A program made the translations under genes and the position numbers. From NCBI RefSeq assembly GCF_001658005.1, contig NZ_CP015986.1:1-64000 (forward strand): DNA of 64,000 nt, written 5' to 3'. The stretch is from Sphingobium sp. EP60837. Its GTDB lineage: Bacteria; Pseudomonadota; Alphaproteobacteria; Sphingomonadales; Sphingomonadaceae. How positions within the stretch are numbered: the stretch's first letter is position 1; every line of letters starts with the position of its first letter. The notes beneath the pieces were generated by a model. It searched no databases, was not told where the DNA came from, and saw nothing but the letters and a program-made list of their open reading frames with translations. Below are positions 1 through 7,396 of this stretch, in pieces.

Positions 1-1
1 A

Positions 2-241
2 CGCACCGCCAACAAGGCGGAAAAGTGTGCACCGACCATCGCGGTGGAAGGCGCGCGCGGCATTGGTCTGCGCTCCTACTGGATCGCCGAACTGGTCGAT
101 CCGTTGGCCGCGCTCAAGCACTACAAGCAGGCGCAGCCGGAAGCGCTGAAGGCCTGGCTGCTCGACCAAGCGCAGAAGGACGCCAACGCAGGCAAGCGCG
201 CAATCCCCGGCTTTGCAATCAATGAAGATCGGGAGGGCGGC
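2..241 (+). CDS. C-terminal part of an unidentified phage protein, 5' end outside the window
   Basis: The reading frame is open from the window edge and reads like real protein (GLRSYWIAELVDPLAALKH, then IPGFAINEDREGG). The last part resembles, from memory, the C-terminal ends of phage proteins encoded just before single-strand annealing proteins; no family name can be given. No stop codon separates it from the ATG at 242, so as sequenced it is in frame with the Rad52-like gene. A ribosome binding site (gggagg) precedes that ATG, which suggests two genes whose stop has been lost, or a genuine fusion. Confidence 0.4.
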
Positions 242-900
242 ATGAACATGTTCGATGCCTGTCCCGCCCATTCCCCCGGTGACGCTGTTCACTGGCGCGC
301 GCAGACCCTCAAGGGCGATGGCACCGCTGCTATGGCGCTGGCCTATATCGATGCGCGCGATGTGATGCGGCGCTTGGATGAAGTCTGCGGCCCTGATGGC
401 TGGTCGGACAGCTACACCGAAACGGCCAAGGGCCGGTTGCTCTGCACCATCTCCATCAAGTGCGGGGATGCCTGGATCAGCAAGTCCGATGGCGCGGGCG
501 ATACCGATGTGGAAGGTGAAAAGGGGGCCATCTCCGACGCCTTCAAGCGCGCCGCCGTCAAGTGGGGCGTTGGCCGCTATCTCTATGACATGGATGCCAT
601 TTGGGCTGAGTGCGAAAGCGCGGACCGCAACGGCAAGAAATACTGGAGAAAGTGGACGCCGCGCGGGCTCGCGCAGTTGAAGGGTGCAGCCGGTAGCGCC
701 GTCGCCCCGTCCAGCCCCGGCAGGACCAGCTTGTCACCGAGGAGCAGTTGATGCGCCTCCAGAACGCCGCCGATGATGTGCAGGCCGACTTGCAAGCCTT
801 CTGCAAATTCATGGGCGTCACCAGCCTCAAGACCATCCCGCAATCGCGTTTCGACGACGCGATGGCCGCTCTCCACAAGAAGAAGAAAGCAGCAGCATGA
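242..900 (+). pseudogene. Rad52/Rad22-like single-strand annealing protein, apparent 1-base frameshift
   Basis: Phage recombinase of the Rad52 superfamily, expected to bind and anneal single-stranded DNA during phage recombination. The conserved core is visible at residues 35-54 (YIDARDVMRRLDEVCGPDGW) and 92-115 (GEKGAISDAFKRAAVKWGVG and following). The frame holding the core stops at 751. The expected C-terminal helical tail (LVTEEQLMRLQNAADDVQ to KKKKAAA) is in another frame and ends at 900, overlapping the ssb start by ATGA. Restoring one base in the CCCC run at 715-718 gives a continuous 219-residue protein. The start at 242 follows gggagg at 231-236. The family is clear from the core; the break may be real or a sequencing error. 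Confidence 0.75.
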
Positions 901-1290
901 CACAGATTGTCACCCTCGCAGGCACCACCGGGCGCGATGCCCAATACAAGACGACGCAGCGCGGGGACGGGCTCTGCTCCTTCTCAGTCGCGGTCAACAC
1001 TGGCTACGGCGAGAACAAGCAGACGACCTGGTGGGATGTGACCCGCTGGGGCAAGGGCGCCGACAAGTTGGGCCGAACTGCTGCCCAAGGGCTCGAAGGT
1101 AACGGTCGTCGGTGAAGTCTCGACCCGCGAGCATGACGGCAAGACCTATCTCCAGTGCCGCGCCGACCATGTGACACTGCAAGGCGGCCGCACGGACGGC
1201 AAGACGGGTGGGGCGCAGCGGGAGGCTGTTTACGAGCGCAGCGGGGTCAACGCCGCCGATGACCTCGATGACGATAATGTTCCATTTTAG
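897..1290 (+). pseudogene. ssb: Single-stranded DNA-binding protein, apparent 1-base frameshift
   Basis: OB-fold SSB that would coat single-stranded DNA next to the annealing protein. The N-terminus (MTQIVTLAGTTGRDAQYKTT) and WWDVTRWGKGADKL are typical of phage SSBs. One extra G in GGG at 1070-1072 diverts the frame to an early stop at 1115. Removing it gives ELLPKGSKVTVVGEVSTREH and a C-terminal acidic tip DDLDDDNVPF ending at 1290, about 130 residues in all, the usual SSB shape. The start overlaps the preceding gene (ATGA). As sequenced the product would lack its C-terminal half and acidic tip. Confidence 0.8.
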
Positions 1291-1309
1291 GTTGCGGAGG
1301 GAAACTTAA

Positions 1310-1666
1310 ATGCTCACCCGCTCCGCATTCGCCCCGCGCAAGAAGAACAGCCACAAAGCTGATTTCCAACTGCGCGCGCCCAGCTTCCTGCAATGGCTTC
1401 GCGGCCGCAACTGCCTGCTGTGTGACAAGGGCGGCTGCGAGGGCAAGATCGAAGCCGCGCACGTGGATTATGCGGGCGGGAAGGGCATGGCTCTTAAGGT
1501 AGCCGACCGTTTCGCAGTTCCGCTTTGCGCGGGCCACCATCGATCGCAGCATGCCTGGGGCTGGAAGACGTTCGAGGCGAATTTCAAGATCGATGCGCTG
1601 GAGGCATCCAAAGCCTATTGGGCAGCATGGCCCGGCCGCCGCGCTTGGGAGGAAAGCCGGTCATGA
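1310..1666 (+). CDS. Phage HNH-like/DUF968-type nuclease candidate
   Basis: A 118-residue protein with a cysteine pair (CLLCDKGGC, about residues 38-46), then AAHVDYAGGKGM and VPLCAGHHRSQHAWG. This Cys/His spacing with an internal AAHV and a late HHRSQH matches small phage HNH-fold proteins related to DUF968 or the Ref/NinG recombination nucleases; the exact family is uncertain. It would bind metal and may nick DNA during phage recombination, which fits its place between ssb and ninB. The start has a good ribosome binding site (gcggagg, 1294-1300). Its stop overlaps the next start (ATGA). Unlike its two neighbours it is intact. Confidence 0.65.
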   Translation: MLTRSAFAPRKKNSHKADFQLRAPSFLQWLRGRNCLLCDKGGCEGKIEAAHVDYAGGKGMALKVADRFAVPLCAGHHRSQHAWGWKTFEANFKIDALEASKAYWAAWPGRRAWEESRS

Positions 1667-2059
1667 GCGGGCAGACCGTCATCCCTCAACAGCGCCTTCA
1701 AGCGCGCACAGGCTCATCGGCTGATCGAACAGGCACCCGCTGGCGCAATCCTCAACATCAAGGAGGCCAAGCGCACGCAGGACCAGAACGCTCTCATGTG
1801 GAGCCTCTTGAGCCAGATCAGCCGCGCCAAGCCGGACGGGCGGGTTCTTGATACCGACACATGGAAGGCGCTGTTCATGCACTCAGCCGGGTTCAAGTGC
1901 ACCTTTGAGCCGACGCTGGACGGGCAGGGCGTTGTACCGCTTGGCTACAAGTCCTCGCGCCTTCGCAAAGCCGAATTTTCCGACCTGATCGAAGCGATTT
2001 TCAGCTTCGCCGCCGAGAAGGGCATTCCCCTCTCGGATGAGATCAGCACCGCAGCATAG
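1663..2059 (+). pseudogene. ninB: NinB-like recombination protein, apparent 1-base frameshift
   Basis: NinB (Orf) of lambda-type phages binds single-stranded DNA and helps recombination in place of host RecFOR. Recognisable parts are AHRLIEQAPAGAILNIKEAK, RTQDQNALMWSLLSQIS and DTWKALFMHSAGFK. The ATG at 1663 overlaps the upstream stop and encodes MSGQTVI, but an extra C in CCC at 1683-1685 then shifts the frame. Removing one C gives TVILNSAFKRAQAHRL and an uninterrupted protein of about 131 residues ending at 2059. As it stands only an internal ATG (1796) could initiate the C-terminal 87 residues. Confidence 0.7.
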
Positions 2060-2108
2060 CAAGTTCAACAGGGAGCCGGGGAGGCTAACAACCTCCCCGG
2101 TGGATAGG

Positions 2109-2237
2109 ATGAAATACATACCCAAGCCCCGCGCCGCCAAGACACCGGCAGTCCGCGAGAACCCTCTCAAGAAGCCCGGTCATTGGGAAATGAAGAACGG
2201 GGAATTTGTCAGGGTGATGGAAAGGGCAGGCGCATGA
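2109..2237 (+). CDS. Small basic phage protein, unknown function
   Basis: A 42-residue, Lys/Arg/Pro-rich peptide starting MKYIPKPRAAKTPAVRENP and ending FVRVMERAGA. It lies in a run of phage genes on the same strand, and its stop overlaps the next start (ATGA at 2234), which supports real translation. A weak purine-rich site (ggatagg) precedes the ATG. A longer reading from 2037 overlaps ninB and is less likely. No domain or function is recognisable. Confidence 0.45.
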   Translation: MKYIPKPRAAKTPAVRENPLKKPGHWEMKNGEFVRVMERAGA

Positions 2238-3043
2238 GTGGTCTTCTTCCCTGCCCGTTCTGCGGCGGCGAAGCCAGCGATGGTGGATGGACCCGCTATT
2301 CCAAGCCGCTGCATGATGCGAACTGGGCGGACGGCTCCCCTATCACGGAAGCCTTCTATGTGAACTGCATCAGTTGCAGCGCCTCCAATCGATCAACGCT
2401 TTCAGGCGGCTTCCAGACCAAGGAACGGGCGGTGACACACTGGAACACTCGCGCCGCGATAGGGATGGAAGCGGGAACCGGCGAGACCGAAGGGCTCGAC
2501 CCGAAGGGCGACAGCCCGGACCCGAAGGGTATCGCCATGAATGCAGGGCATTCCACCCCCGGCGATGCAGAGGTGAGGAAGGCGCTGGAGATGGCGCAGG
2601 AAATCCGAGACCTGTTGCTGGAGCGCATTCAGGGAAGCCCGGCCCGGTCGGCGGCGCACAACGCACGTGTCCGGACTGAAAGCCTGATTGCCCATCTTTC
2701 TTCCATCGCCCCCACACAGATGGAGATTTGTCCTGATTGCTCAGGGGCAGGTGGCGACAATAATGTTTGGGTATGCTCTCGCTGCAACGGCTCCGGAGGT
2801 CTCGCCACCCCGTCAGGGCGCGCACAAGGGGAGGTGGTCGCGTGGCTCTACGAAACTGAGCAAGGCGATAAGGAATTACTCTTGGATGGCAGGATCGAAA
2901 CTGCTCGTCGGCTTCTTGAAGCGGGGTACACCGAAACACCCCTCTACGCCGCACCGCCCGCACAGGATCAGGGGGAAGGCGAACCCAAGTCATCATTCCC
3001 TCCTGTGCCATCCGGGAAGCCGCCACATGGAGTTTACGGCTGA
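2234..3043 (+). CDS. Phage protein with Lar-like zinc ribbon and a second Cys-rich motif
   Basis: A 269-residue protein. Residues 5-12 (LPCPFCGG) with a later C-x2-C (CISCSA) and HWNTRA form the zinc ribbon of Lar-type restriction-alleviation proteins. A second Cys-rich patch (CPDCSGAGG and CSRCNGSGG) looks like the zinc-binding repeats of DnaJ. The C-terminus (VVAWLYETEQGDKELLLDG to ETPLYAAPP) is a tail seen in many small phage proteins of unknown role. Lar of the Rac prophage modulates type I restriction; whether this multi-part protein does so is inference. The start overlaps the previous stop (ATGA). Confidence 0.6.
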   Translation: MSGLLPCPFCGGEASDGGWTRYSKPLHDANWADGSPITEAFYVNCISCSASNRSTLSGGFQTKERAVTHWNTRAAIGMEAGTGETEGLDPKGDSPDPKGIAMNAGHSTPGDAEVRKALEMAQEIRDLLLERIQGSPARSAAHNARVRTESLIAHLSSIAPTQMEICPDCSGAGGDNNVWVCSRCNGSGGLATPSGRAQGEVVAWLYETEQGDKELLLDGRIETARRLLEAGYTETPLYAAPPAQDQGEGEPKSSFPPVPSGKPPHGVYG

Positions 3044-3195
3044 TGACCCACGATCAAATCAAGTTGCTTGAGGACAAGCTGAACCTTTGGCGCGAGGCGT
3101 CCAAGACGGGCGCGCTTGATCTGCGCGATTACAACCGCCGTTGTGCCGAGGCTCTTGAGCAGTGCCTATACGAAGCAAACGAGGACCGCCCATGA
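3043..3195 (+). CDS. Short phage protein, unknown function
   Basis: Fifty residues: MTHDQIKLLEDKLNLWREAS, then KTGALDLRDYNRRCAEALEQ, ending in NEDRP. The composition suggests a helical, charged protein. Its ATG shares one base with the preceding stop (TGATG), and its own stop overlaps the next ATG (ATGA at 3192), so it sits in an unbroken chain of coupled phage genes. No family recognised. Confidence 0.5.
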   Translation: MTHDQIKLLEDKLNLWREASKTGALDLRDYNRRCAEALEQCLYEANEDRP

Positions 3196-4085
3196 CCACC
3201 ACCGAAGCAGCCCTGCGTGAGGCTCTGGAGAAGGCGCAGGATCACGTTTGCATGGCCTATTGCCACTTCGATGACCCGTCGAGAGAGGCAACTCGGCATC
3301 AGCCTATATGCGATGAACTTCGCGCCGCCCTCTCCCAACCCTCGCCAGCATCCTCTACTGCGCAGGAGGCGGATGTTCTGCCGATCGACATCGCTTTCGC
3401 AGAAGACATTTGCGCGATTGGCGGCGACTTTGGTGCGTTTCCGTCATGGAAAGTAGCGCAGATGGCAGCAAAGCATCGACTGTCTGCCGCCCTATCCTCC
3501 CCCTCGGGTGAGCCTGCATCGGTAGCGGCGATCCGCCAGATACCTTACGACCCGAACGACGACTATATCGAAGTCCGCCGCGATGAACGGGAACGGATTG
3601 TCGCCTCCCTTCACTCCAAGCCCGTGCCGGTCGAGGATGGCAGCCTTTGCGCCATGATAGGTGAGTTGGGAAACCAGCTTCACAATCTAGGTTGCGAGCA
3701 TCAGGGTGACGAGGCCCTATCAAGCCGCTTGGAAGAATTGCGCTCCGAGGCGTGGAGGATAGCTCGCCTTTCATCGCCTGCATCGGTAGCGGTGGAGGCG
3801 AAACCGTTCGCGTGGTACTCACCAGTGAGGGGCTTCTTCCAAGACGAGCGCATTGCTGCACAATTTGCCGATGCAAAGGCGCTCTACACCCACCCTCCAC
3901 TATCCAAGCCCACGCCGGTAGAAGCTGGACTGAGGGAGCGGTTGAGCCAGATCGCGAGCGGCTGCATGTTGGAAGCGGTCTATGGCGCCGAGTGGTGCGC
4001 CTTCCCCGATGTTGAGTTCCGGAAGGATCTGCGCTCCATCCTCGCCGCTCTCTCAGAAACCCTACCCGTAGAGAGGGAGGTGTAA
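3192..4085 (+). CDS. Phage accessory protein, unknown function
   Basis: A 297-residue protein starting MTTTEAALREALEKAQDHV with helical segments separated by Ser/Pro-rich linkers (ALSQPSPASSTAQ; SAALSSPSGEPAS; RLSSPASVAVEAK). Near the end, KPFAWYSPVRGFFQDERIAA leads into DAKALYTHPPL, the same W...LY..PP layout found at the end of the gene at 2234-3043, so both probably carry the same small C-terminal phage module. The ATG overlaps the previous stop. The linkers suggest a modular, recombined protein. Function unknown. Confidence 0.55.
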   Translation: MTTTEAALREALEKAQDHVCMAYCHFDDPSREATRHQPICDELRAALSQPSPASSTAQEADVLPIDIAFAEDICAIGGDFGAFPSWKVAQMAAKHRLSAALSSPSGEPASVAAIRQIPYDPNDDYIEVRRDERERIVASLHSKPVPVEDGSLCAMIGELGNQLHNLGCEHQGDEALSSRLEELRSEAWRIARLSSPASVAVEAKPFAWYSPVRGFFQDERIAAQFADAKALYTHPPLSKPTPVEAGLRERLSQIASGCMLEAVYGAEWCAFPDVEFRKDLRSILAALSETLPVEREV

Positions 4086-4634
4086 GTGGTTGAGAAAGAA
4101 AGAGATATGGGCGCGTCCCTTCAGGACCGGGCTCTAGTGGCTTCGCCACCCGAGCCGGTTCCCGTCTCGGCCCTGACGGGTAACGATCCCTCGCGCGGCT
4201 TTCTGATAAAGCCGTTCCGCGTTTCCGTCGATGGGTTCAGCCCGCAGCTTTACTATGCCGCCTCACGCGCGCTGGCGCTGCGGGATGCCTGGTGGGGTTA
4301 TCGCAACTATCGCGAAGTCACGTTCAAGGAATGGCTACGCATGGCGCGGTGCTGGCGCGAGGATGAGATCGGCGACCAGTTCGGCGCTCCGATCACGGTA
4401 TGCGGCAAGCCAGCTTTCTTCGTCACGCACAACAACCAATATGTGCAGTTCTCGCGCCCCGGTGGCACGGAATATTTCAACGCGCACCCGTTTGATGTGG
4501 AGCCTGCCGAGTTCCGCCCTTGGACATACCGCCGCGATAGCGATGCCGTGCTGGCACGAAGACCCGAAGGGGCTGAGCCGCGTAGCGGTGGCAGCGCGGG
4601 CCCACAGGGCATCGCCCGAAAGGATCAGCCATGA
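4086..4634 (+). CDS. Hypothetical phage protein
   Basis: A 182-residue protein read from a GTG start that follows gggaggtg with about 5 bases of spacing; an ATG at 4107 is the alternative. The central part (FVTHNNQYVQFSRPGGTEYF, NAHPFDVEPAEFRPWTYRRD) is hydrophilic and globular-looking. The last 25 residues (RPEGAEPRSGGSAGPQGIAR) are low-complexity. The stop overlaps the next start (ATGA at 4631). No family recognised. Confidence 0.5.
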   Translation: MVEKERDMGASLQDRALVASPPEPVPVSALTGNDPSRGFLIKPFRVSVDGFSPQLYYAASRALALRDAWWGYRNYREVTFKEWLRMARCWREDEIGDQFGAPITVCGKPAFFVTHNNQYVQFSRPGGTEYFNAHPFDVEPAEFRPWTYRRDSDAVLARRPEGAEPRSGGSAGPQGIARKDQP

Positions 4635-4777
4635 CCCCCCGTTGTGCAATGTGCTCTGCCACAGGCGAAATAGATTACGGCCTTATGTGCGCCACCTGTC
4701 GCAAGCAGGATGAGGCTTTCACCAAAGGGCGGGAACCCATCGACACAGCCTTGGCCGGTGAGGGGAAGGACAGGTAA
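4631..4777 (+). CDS. Small zinc-finger-like phage protein
   Basis: Forty-eight residues: MTPRCAMCSATGEIDYGLMC, then ATCRKQDEAFTKGREPIDTA. Two C-x2-C pairs (residues 5/8 and 20/23) predict one zinc site, as in the short zinc-ribbon proteins common in phage early regions. It overlaps both neighbours by four bases or fewer, so it is probably translated with them. The role is unknown; DNA or protein binding is inference. Confidence 0.5.
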   Translation: MTPRCAMCSATGEIDYGLMCATCRKQDEAFTKGREPIDTALAGEGKDR

Positions 4778-5151
4778 TGACCCGCCTAATGACCGCCGAA
4801 CAGATTGCCGCCGACTTCGGCTTGCCGTCTCCCCGCACCGTTCGCACCATGCGCGCGAGGGGCTTGCCCGCTGTCAGGTTGGGCAAGGCATATCTATACG
4901 AACATGATGATGTGGTCGCGTTCATCCAGAGCGCAAAGGAAGTGACATGCCAAGACCGAATCGCGGGGCCTACCTCAAGTGGATCGAGGAGAGGGGCTGC
5001 TTCTATATCCAGTGGTATGAGCAGGGACGCCCACGAAAGCGCTCGACTGGCTTTGCAGATGTGCGGGACGCCGAGCAAGCCCTCTCGCAATTCATCTTCG
5101 AACGACAGCGTGAGCGAGTTTCCGGGCCGCGCGAACCGGGGCAACTGCTAG
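4777..5151 (+). CDS. Excisionase-like helix-turn-helix protein overlapping the integrase
   Basis: The first 58 residues (MTRLMTAEQIAADFGLPS, RTVRTMRARGLPAVRLGKA, then YLYEHDDVVAFIQS) form a MerR/HTH_17-type winged helix like excisionases or AlpA-type regulators encoded directly upstream of integrases. The remaining 66 residues (from CQDRIAGPTSSG) overlap the integrase coding region in another frame for 205 bp and are Ser/Arg-rich, so their sequence is dictated mostly by the integrase. It shares one base with the previous stop (TAATG). Likely role: directing excision or repressing int. Confidence 0.65.
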   Translation: MTRLMTAEQIAADFGLPSPRTVRTMRARGLPAVRLGKAYLYEHDDVVAFIQSAKEVTCQDRIAGPTSSGSRRGAASISSGMSRDAHESARLALQMCGTPSKPSRNSSSNDSVSEFPGRANRGNC

Positions 5152-6017
5152 TCACCGACGCGCTCGCCTATTATGTCGAGCATCATGCCGACACCGCCGC
5201 CGATCCGGTACGGATCAAGCAGGCCGTCAAGGCGCTGGTGCCCTTCTGGCTAGGCGTGCTGGTTGATGGCGTCACCAAGGGCACCTGCCAGCGATATCAA
5301 AAGGTGCGGGATAAGGCGGTCGCCACCGTGCGCCGGGAACTGACCACCCTGCGCGCCGCGATCAACTATGCCCATAGCGAAGGGCTGCTGACCCGTCCCG
5401 TTCCGGTCTGGCTTCCGGATAAGCCCGACAGCAAGGACCGCTGGCTCACCCGATCGGAAGCGGCGGCATTGCTCAACGCGGCGCGCATTGGGCGCAGCGA
5501 TGTGCGCGCCTATCTGCCGCTGTTCATTGTGCTGGGCCTCTATACCGGCAAGCGCAAGCAGGCGATCCTGGATCTTCGCTGGCCGCAGGTGGACATGAAG
5601 AACAAGCTGATCGACTTCCGCAAGCGCGATGATGCGGGAGAGGTGAAGGGACAGACCAGCAAGCGGAGAGGGCGTCAGCCTATACCGAATCGGCTGATGA
5701 CCTTCCTTCGCCTCGCCCACAAGCGGCGGCATGGTGATCTGGGCTATGTCATCCACGACAAGGGCCAGCGCATCCTCGATATTGGCGACGGCAAGAGCGG
5801 CAGCTTCGGCACGGCCTGCAAGCGCGCCGAGCTATCGGGCGTCACTCCGCATACGCTGCGCCACACCTGCGGCACCTGGCTCGCACAGAAAGGCGTGCCG
5901 CTGTTCCAGATCGGGGGCTGGCTGGACCATTCAGATAGCCGAACGACAGAGCTTTACGCGCATCACCACCCGGATTTTCAGGGCGAGGCGCTGGAGGCCA
6001 TGAACCGGCGCAAGTGA
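4947..6017 (+). CDS. int: Site-specific tyrosine integrase of the prophage/integrative element
   Basis: A 356-residue tyrosine recombinase for insertion into, and excision from, the adjacent tRNA gene. The N-terminus has an arm-binding-like segment (GAYLKWIEERGCFYIQWYEQ) and a core-binding SAM-like domain (about 68-150). The catalytic domain shows R203 in TGKRKQ, H302 and R305 in HTLRHT, H328 in LDHSD and Y337 in ELYAHH, the complete active-site set apart from the less easily placed Lys. It begins inside the excisionase gene and ends 70 bp from the tRNA-Arg 3' end, the normal geometry for a tRNA-targeting integrase. It looks functional. Confidence 0.93.
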   Translation: MPRPNRGAYLKWIEERGCFYIQWYEQGRPRKRSTGFADVRDAEQALSQFIFERQRERVSGPREPGQLLVTDALAYYVEHHADTAADPVRIKQAVKALVPFWLGVLVDGVTKGTCQRYQKVRDKAVATVRRELTTLRAAINYAHSEGLLTRPVPVWLPDKPDSKDRWLTRSEAAALLNAARIGRSDVRAYLPLFIVLGLYTGKRKQAILDLRWPQVDMKNKLIDFRKRDDAGEVKGQTSKRRGRQPIPNRLMTFLRLAHKRRHGDLGYVIHDKGQRILDIGDGKSGSFGTACKRAELSGVTPHTLRHTCGTWLAQKGVPLFQIGGWLDHSDSRTTELYAHHHPDFQGEALEAMNRRK

Positions 6018-6086
6018 CGTAGCTTACACATTACCGCACACAATTTTGGCCGAAGCCAAAAAAGGAGCAGCTAAGTTGTTGAAAAA

Positions 6087-6131
6087 TGGCGCACCCAGCA
6101 CGATTCGAACGTGCGGCCTTTGCCTTCGGAG
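6087..6131. other. Probable attachment site (att) in the 3' half of tRNA-Arg
   Basis: The integrase reads toward the 3' end of the tRNA-Arg gene and stops 70 bp short of it, and everything to its left is phage-like while everything to the right is core genome. By analogy with tRNA-targeting elements, the crossover core should lie between the anticodon loop and the 3' end. The second copy would be outside the window to the left, so the exact repeat cannot be defined here. Confidence 0.45.
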
Positions 6132-6163
6132 GGCAACGCTCTATCCAGCTGAGCTATGGGTGC
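6087..6163 (-). tRNA. tRNA-Arg (anticodon CCG)
   Basis: Read on the minus strand, GCACCCA (6163-6157) pairs with TGGGTGC (6097-6091), followed by G and an encoded CCA. The D-arm is GCTC...GAGC, the anticodon stem is TTGCC/GGCAA with loop CTCCGAA (anticodon CCG at 6129-6127), and the T-arm is GCACG TTCGAAT CGTGC. All stems are intact, so element insertion left a complete tRNA here. Confidence 0.95.
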
Positions 6164-6237
6164 GTGTCGCTTGGTGCGAAGCGCCGCTTAGCAAAGCGCA
6201 ACTGCCGACGCCAGCACCAAAATCGCGACGCTCCAAT

Positions 6238-6624
6238 CTATTTGGTCTTCACCATCGGCTGGAACTTGCCAAGCCCGCAGCTTGCACCGCGCATCAGGTC
6301 GGGCGAACTGTAGAGGACCGTGATGATGTCCACCGAGCAAAGCTGGGACAGGCTGGTCTTGTACATAAAGCGCCGTTCGAACCCCAGGCTGGGGCAGCTG
6401 TTGGGCAAGATGTTGCGATAAACCTTGTTGCCATTCAGGATGAAGTCGATCGTGCGATCGTCGCGAACATCGGTTTGACGGATGTTGTTGATCTGAACGC
6501 AATCAACCGGCTTTCCCGCAGCAACCAGATTGTCGGGCCGCGTCTTCGCTGCGGCTGGCGCGACCAGCGACATAAGCGCCACGGCCACGCCCAGGCGAAC
6601 GGCCGGGGAAGCAGGGACGAACAT
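6238..6624 (-). CDS. Secreted DUF6491-like protein
   Basis: A 128-residue protein with an N-terminal signal peptide (hydrophobic LGVAVALMSLVAPAAA, cleavage expected after the Ala run near residue 26). The mature part (KPVDCVQINNIRQTDVRDDR, then YRNILPNSCPSLGFERRF) holds three or more cysteines and matches the small periplasmic proteins grouped as DUF6491 in sphingomonads and xanthomonads. Function unknown; paired Cys residues suggest disulfides. It stands alone between the tRNA-Arg and nth, with its own promoter presumably in 6625-6729. Confidence 0.7.
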   Translation of the reverse strand: MFVPASPAVRLGVAVALMSLVAPAAAKTRPDNLVAAGKPVDCVQINNIRQTDVRDDRTIDFILNGNKVYRNILPNSCPSLGFERRFMYKTSLSQLCSVDIITVLYSSPDLMRGASCGLGKFQPMVKTK

Positions 6625-6729
6625 GCTTGTCTCTCCTCATTATCGTCACGAGTAACACGTCACCAAATGGCGCGTTCCGTCCCTGCGTTTAGCACAGCTT
6701 GGCTGAACCGCTCGATAATGGCGTAGGCG

Positions 6730-7389
6730 TCAGGCAGCGGCGCGGACTTCCTTCGGAGCGGGCGTTTTTGGCTTGTAGCGGCAAAGGTCGGCAACAATGC
6801 AGCGCCAGCATTCCGGCCGCCGTGCCTTGCACACATAGCGGCCGTGGAGGATCAGCCAATGATGCGCGTCGCGGCGGAATGGCCCTGGGACGCGCTTCTC
6901 CAACTTCTGTTCCACCGCCAGGGGTGTCTTGCCGGGGGCAAGACCAGTGCGGTTGCCGACGCGGAAGATATGGGTATCCACGGCGAAAGTTTCATGACCG
7001 AACGCGGTGTTCATGACGACGTTGGCGGTCTTCCGGCCGACGCCGGGCAGGGTGGTCAATATGTCGCGATCTTGCGGAACTTCGCCGGCAAAGTCGCGCA
7101 CCAATATCTCCGACAGGGCGATGACATTCTTCGCCTTGGCATTGAAGAGGCCGATGGTCTTGATATGCGCCTTCAAGCCCTCCTCACCAAGTTCCACCAT
7201 CTGCGCGGGGGTTTCCACGTCCCGGAACAGCGCACGCGTCGCCTTGTTGACGCCGACGTCCGTCGCCTGGGCGGAAAGCACGACAGCGACCAGCAGCTGA
7301 TAATCATTGCCATATTCCAGCTCCGTGCGCGGAGCTGGATTGGCCTCGGCCAAGCGGCTGAAGAAGTCGAAAATCTGATCCCTTGTCAT
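6730..7389 (-). CDS. nth: Endonuclease III
   Basis: Bifunctional DNA glycosylase/AP lyase that removes oxidised pyrimidines in base-excision repair. The helix-hairpin-helix LPGVGRKTANVV (114-125) carries the lyase Lys120, and VDTHIFRV holds the catalytic Asp138. Four cysteines (187, 194, 197, 203; C-x6-C-x2-C-x5-C) bind the 4Fe-4S cluster. At 219 residues it has the usual length. It lies 7 bp downstream of dapB on the same strand, so the two are probably one transcript. Confidence 0.96.
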   Translation of the reverse strand: MTRDQIFDFFSRLAEANPAPRTELEYGNDYQLLVAVVLSAQATDVGVNKATRALFRDVETPAQMVELGEEGLKAHIKTIGLFNAKAKNVIALSEILVRDFAGEVPQDRDILTTLPGVGRKTANVVMNTAFGHETFAVDTHIFRVGNRTGLAPGKTPLAVEQKLEKRVPGPFRRDAHHWLILHGRYVCKARRPECWRCIVADLCRYKPKTPAPKEVRAAA

Positions 7390-7396
7390 GGTCGGA

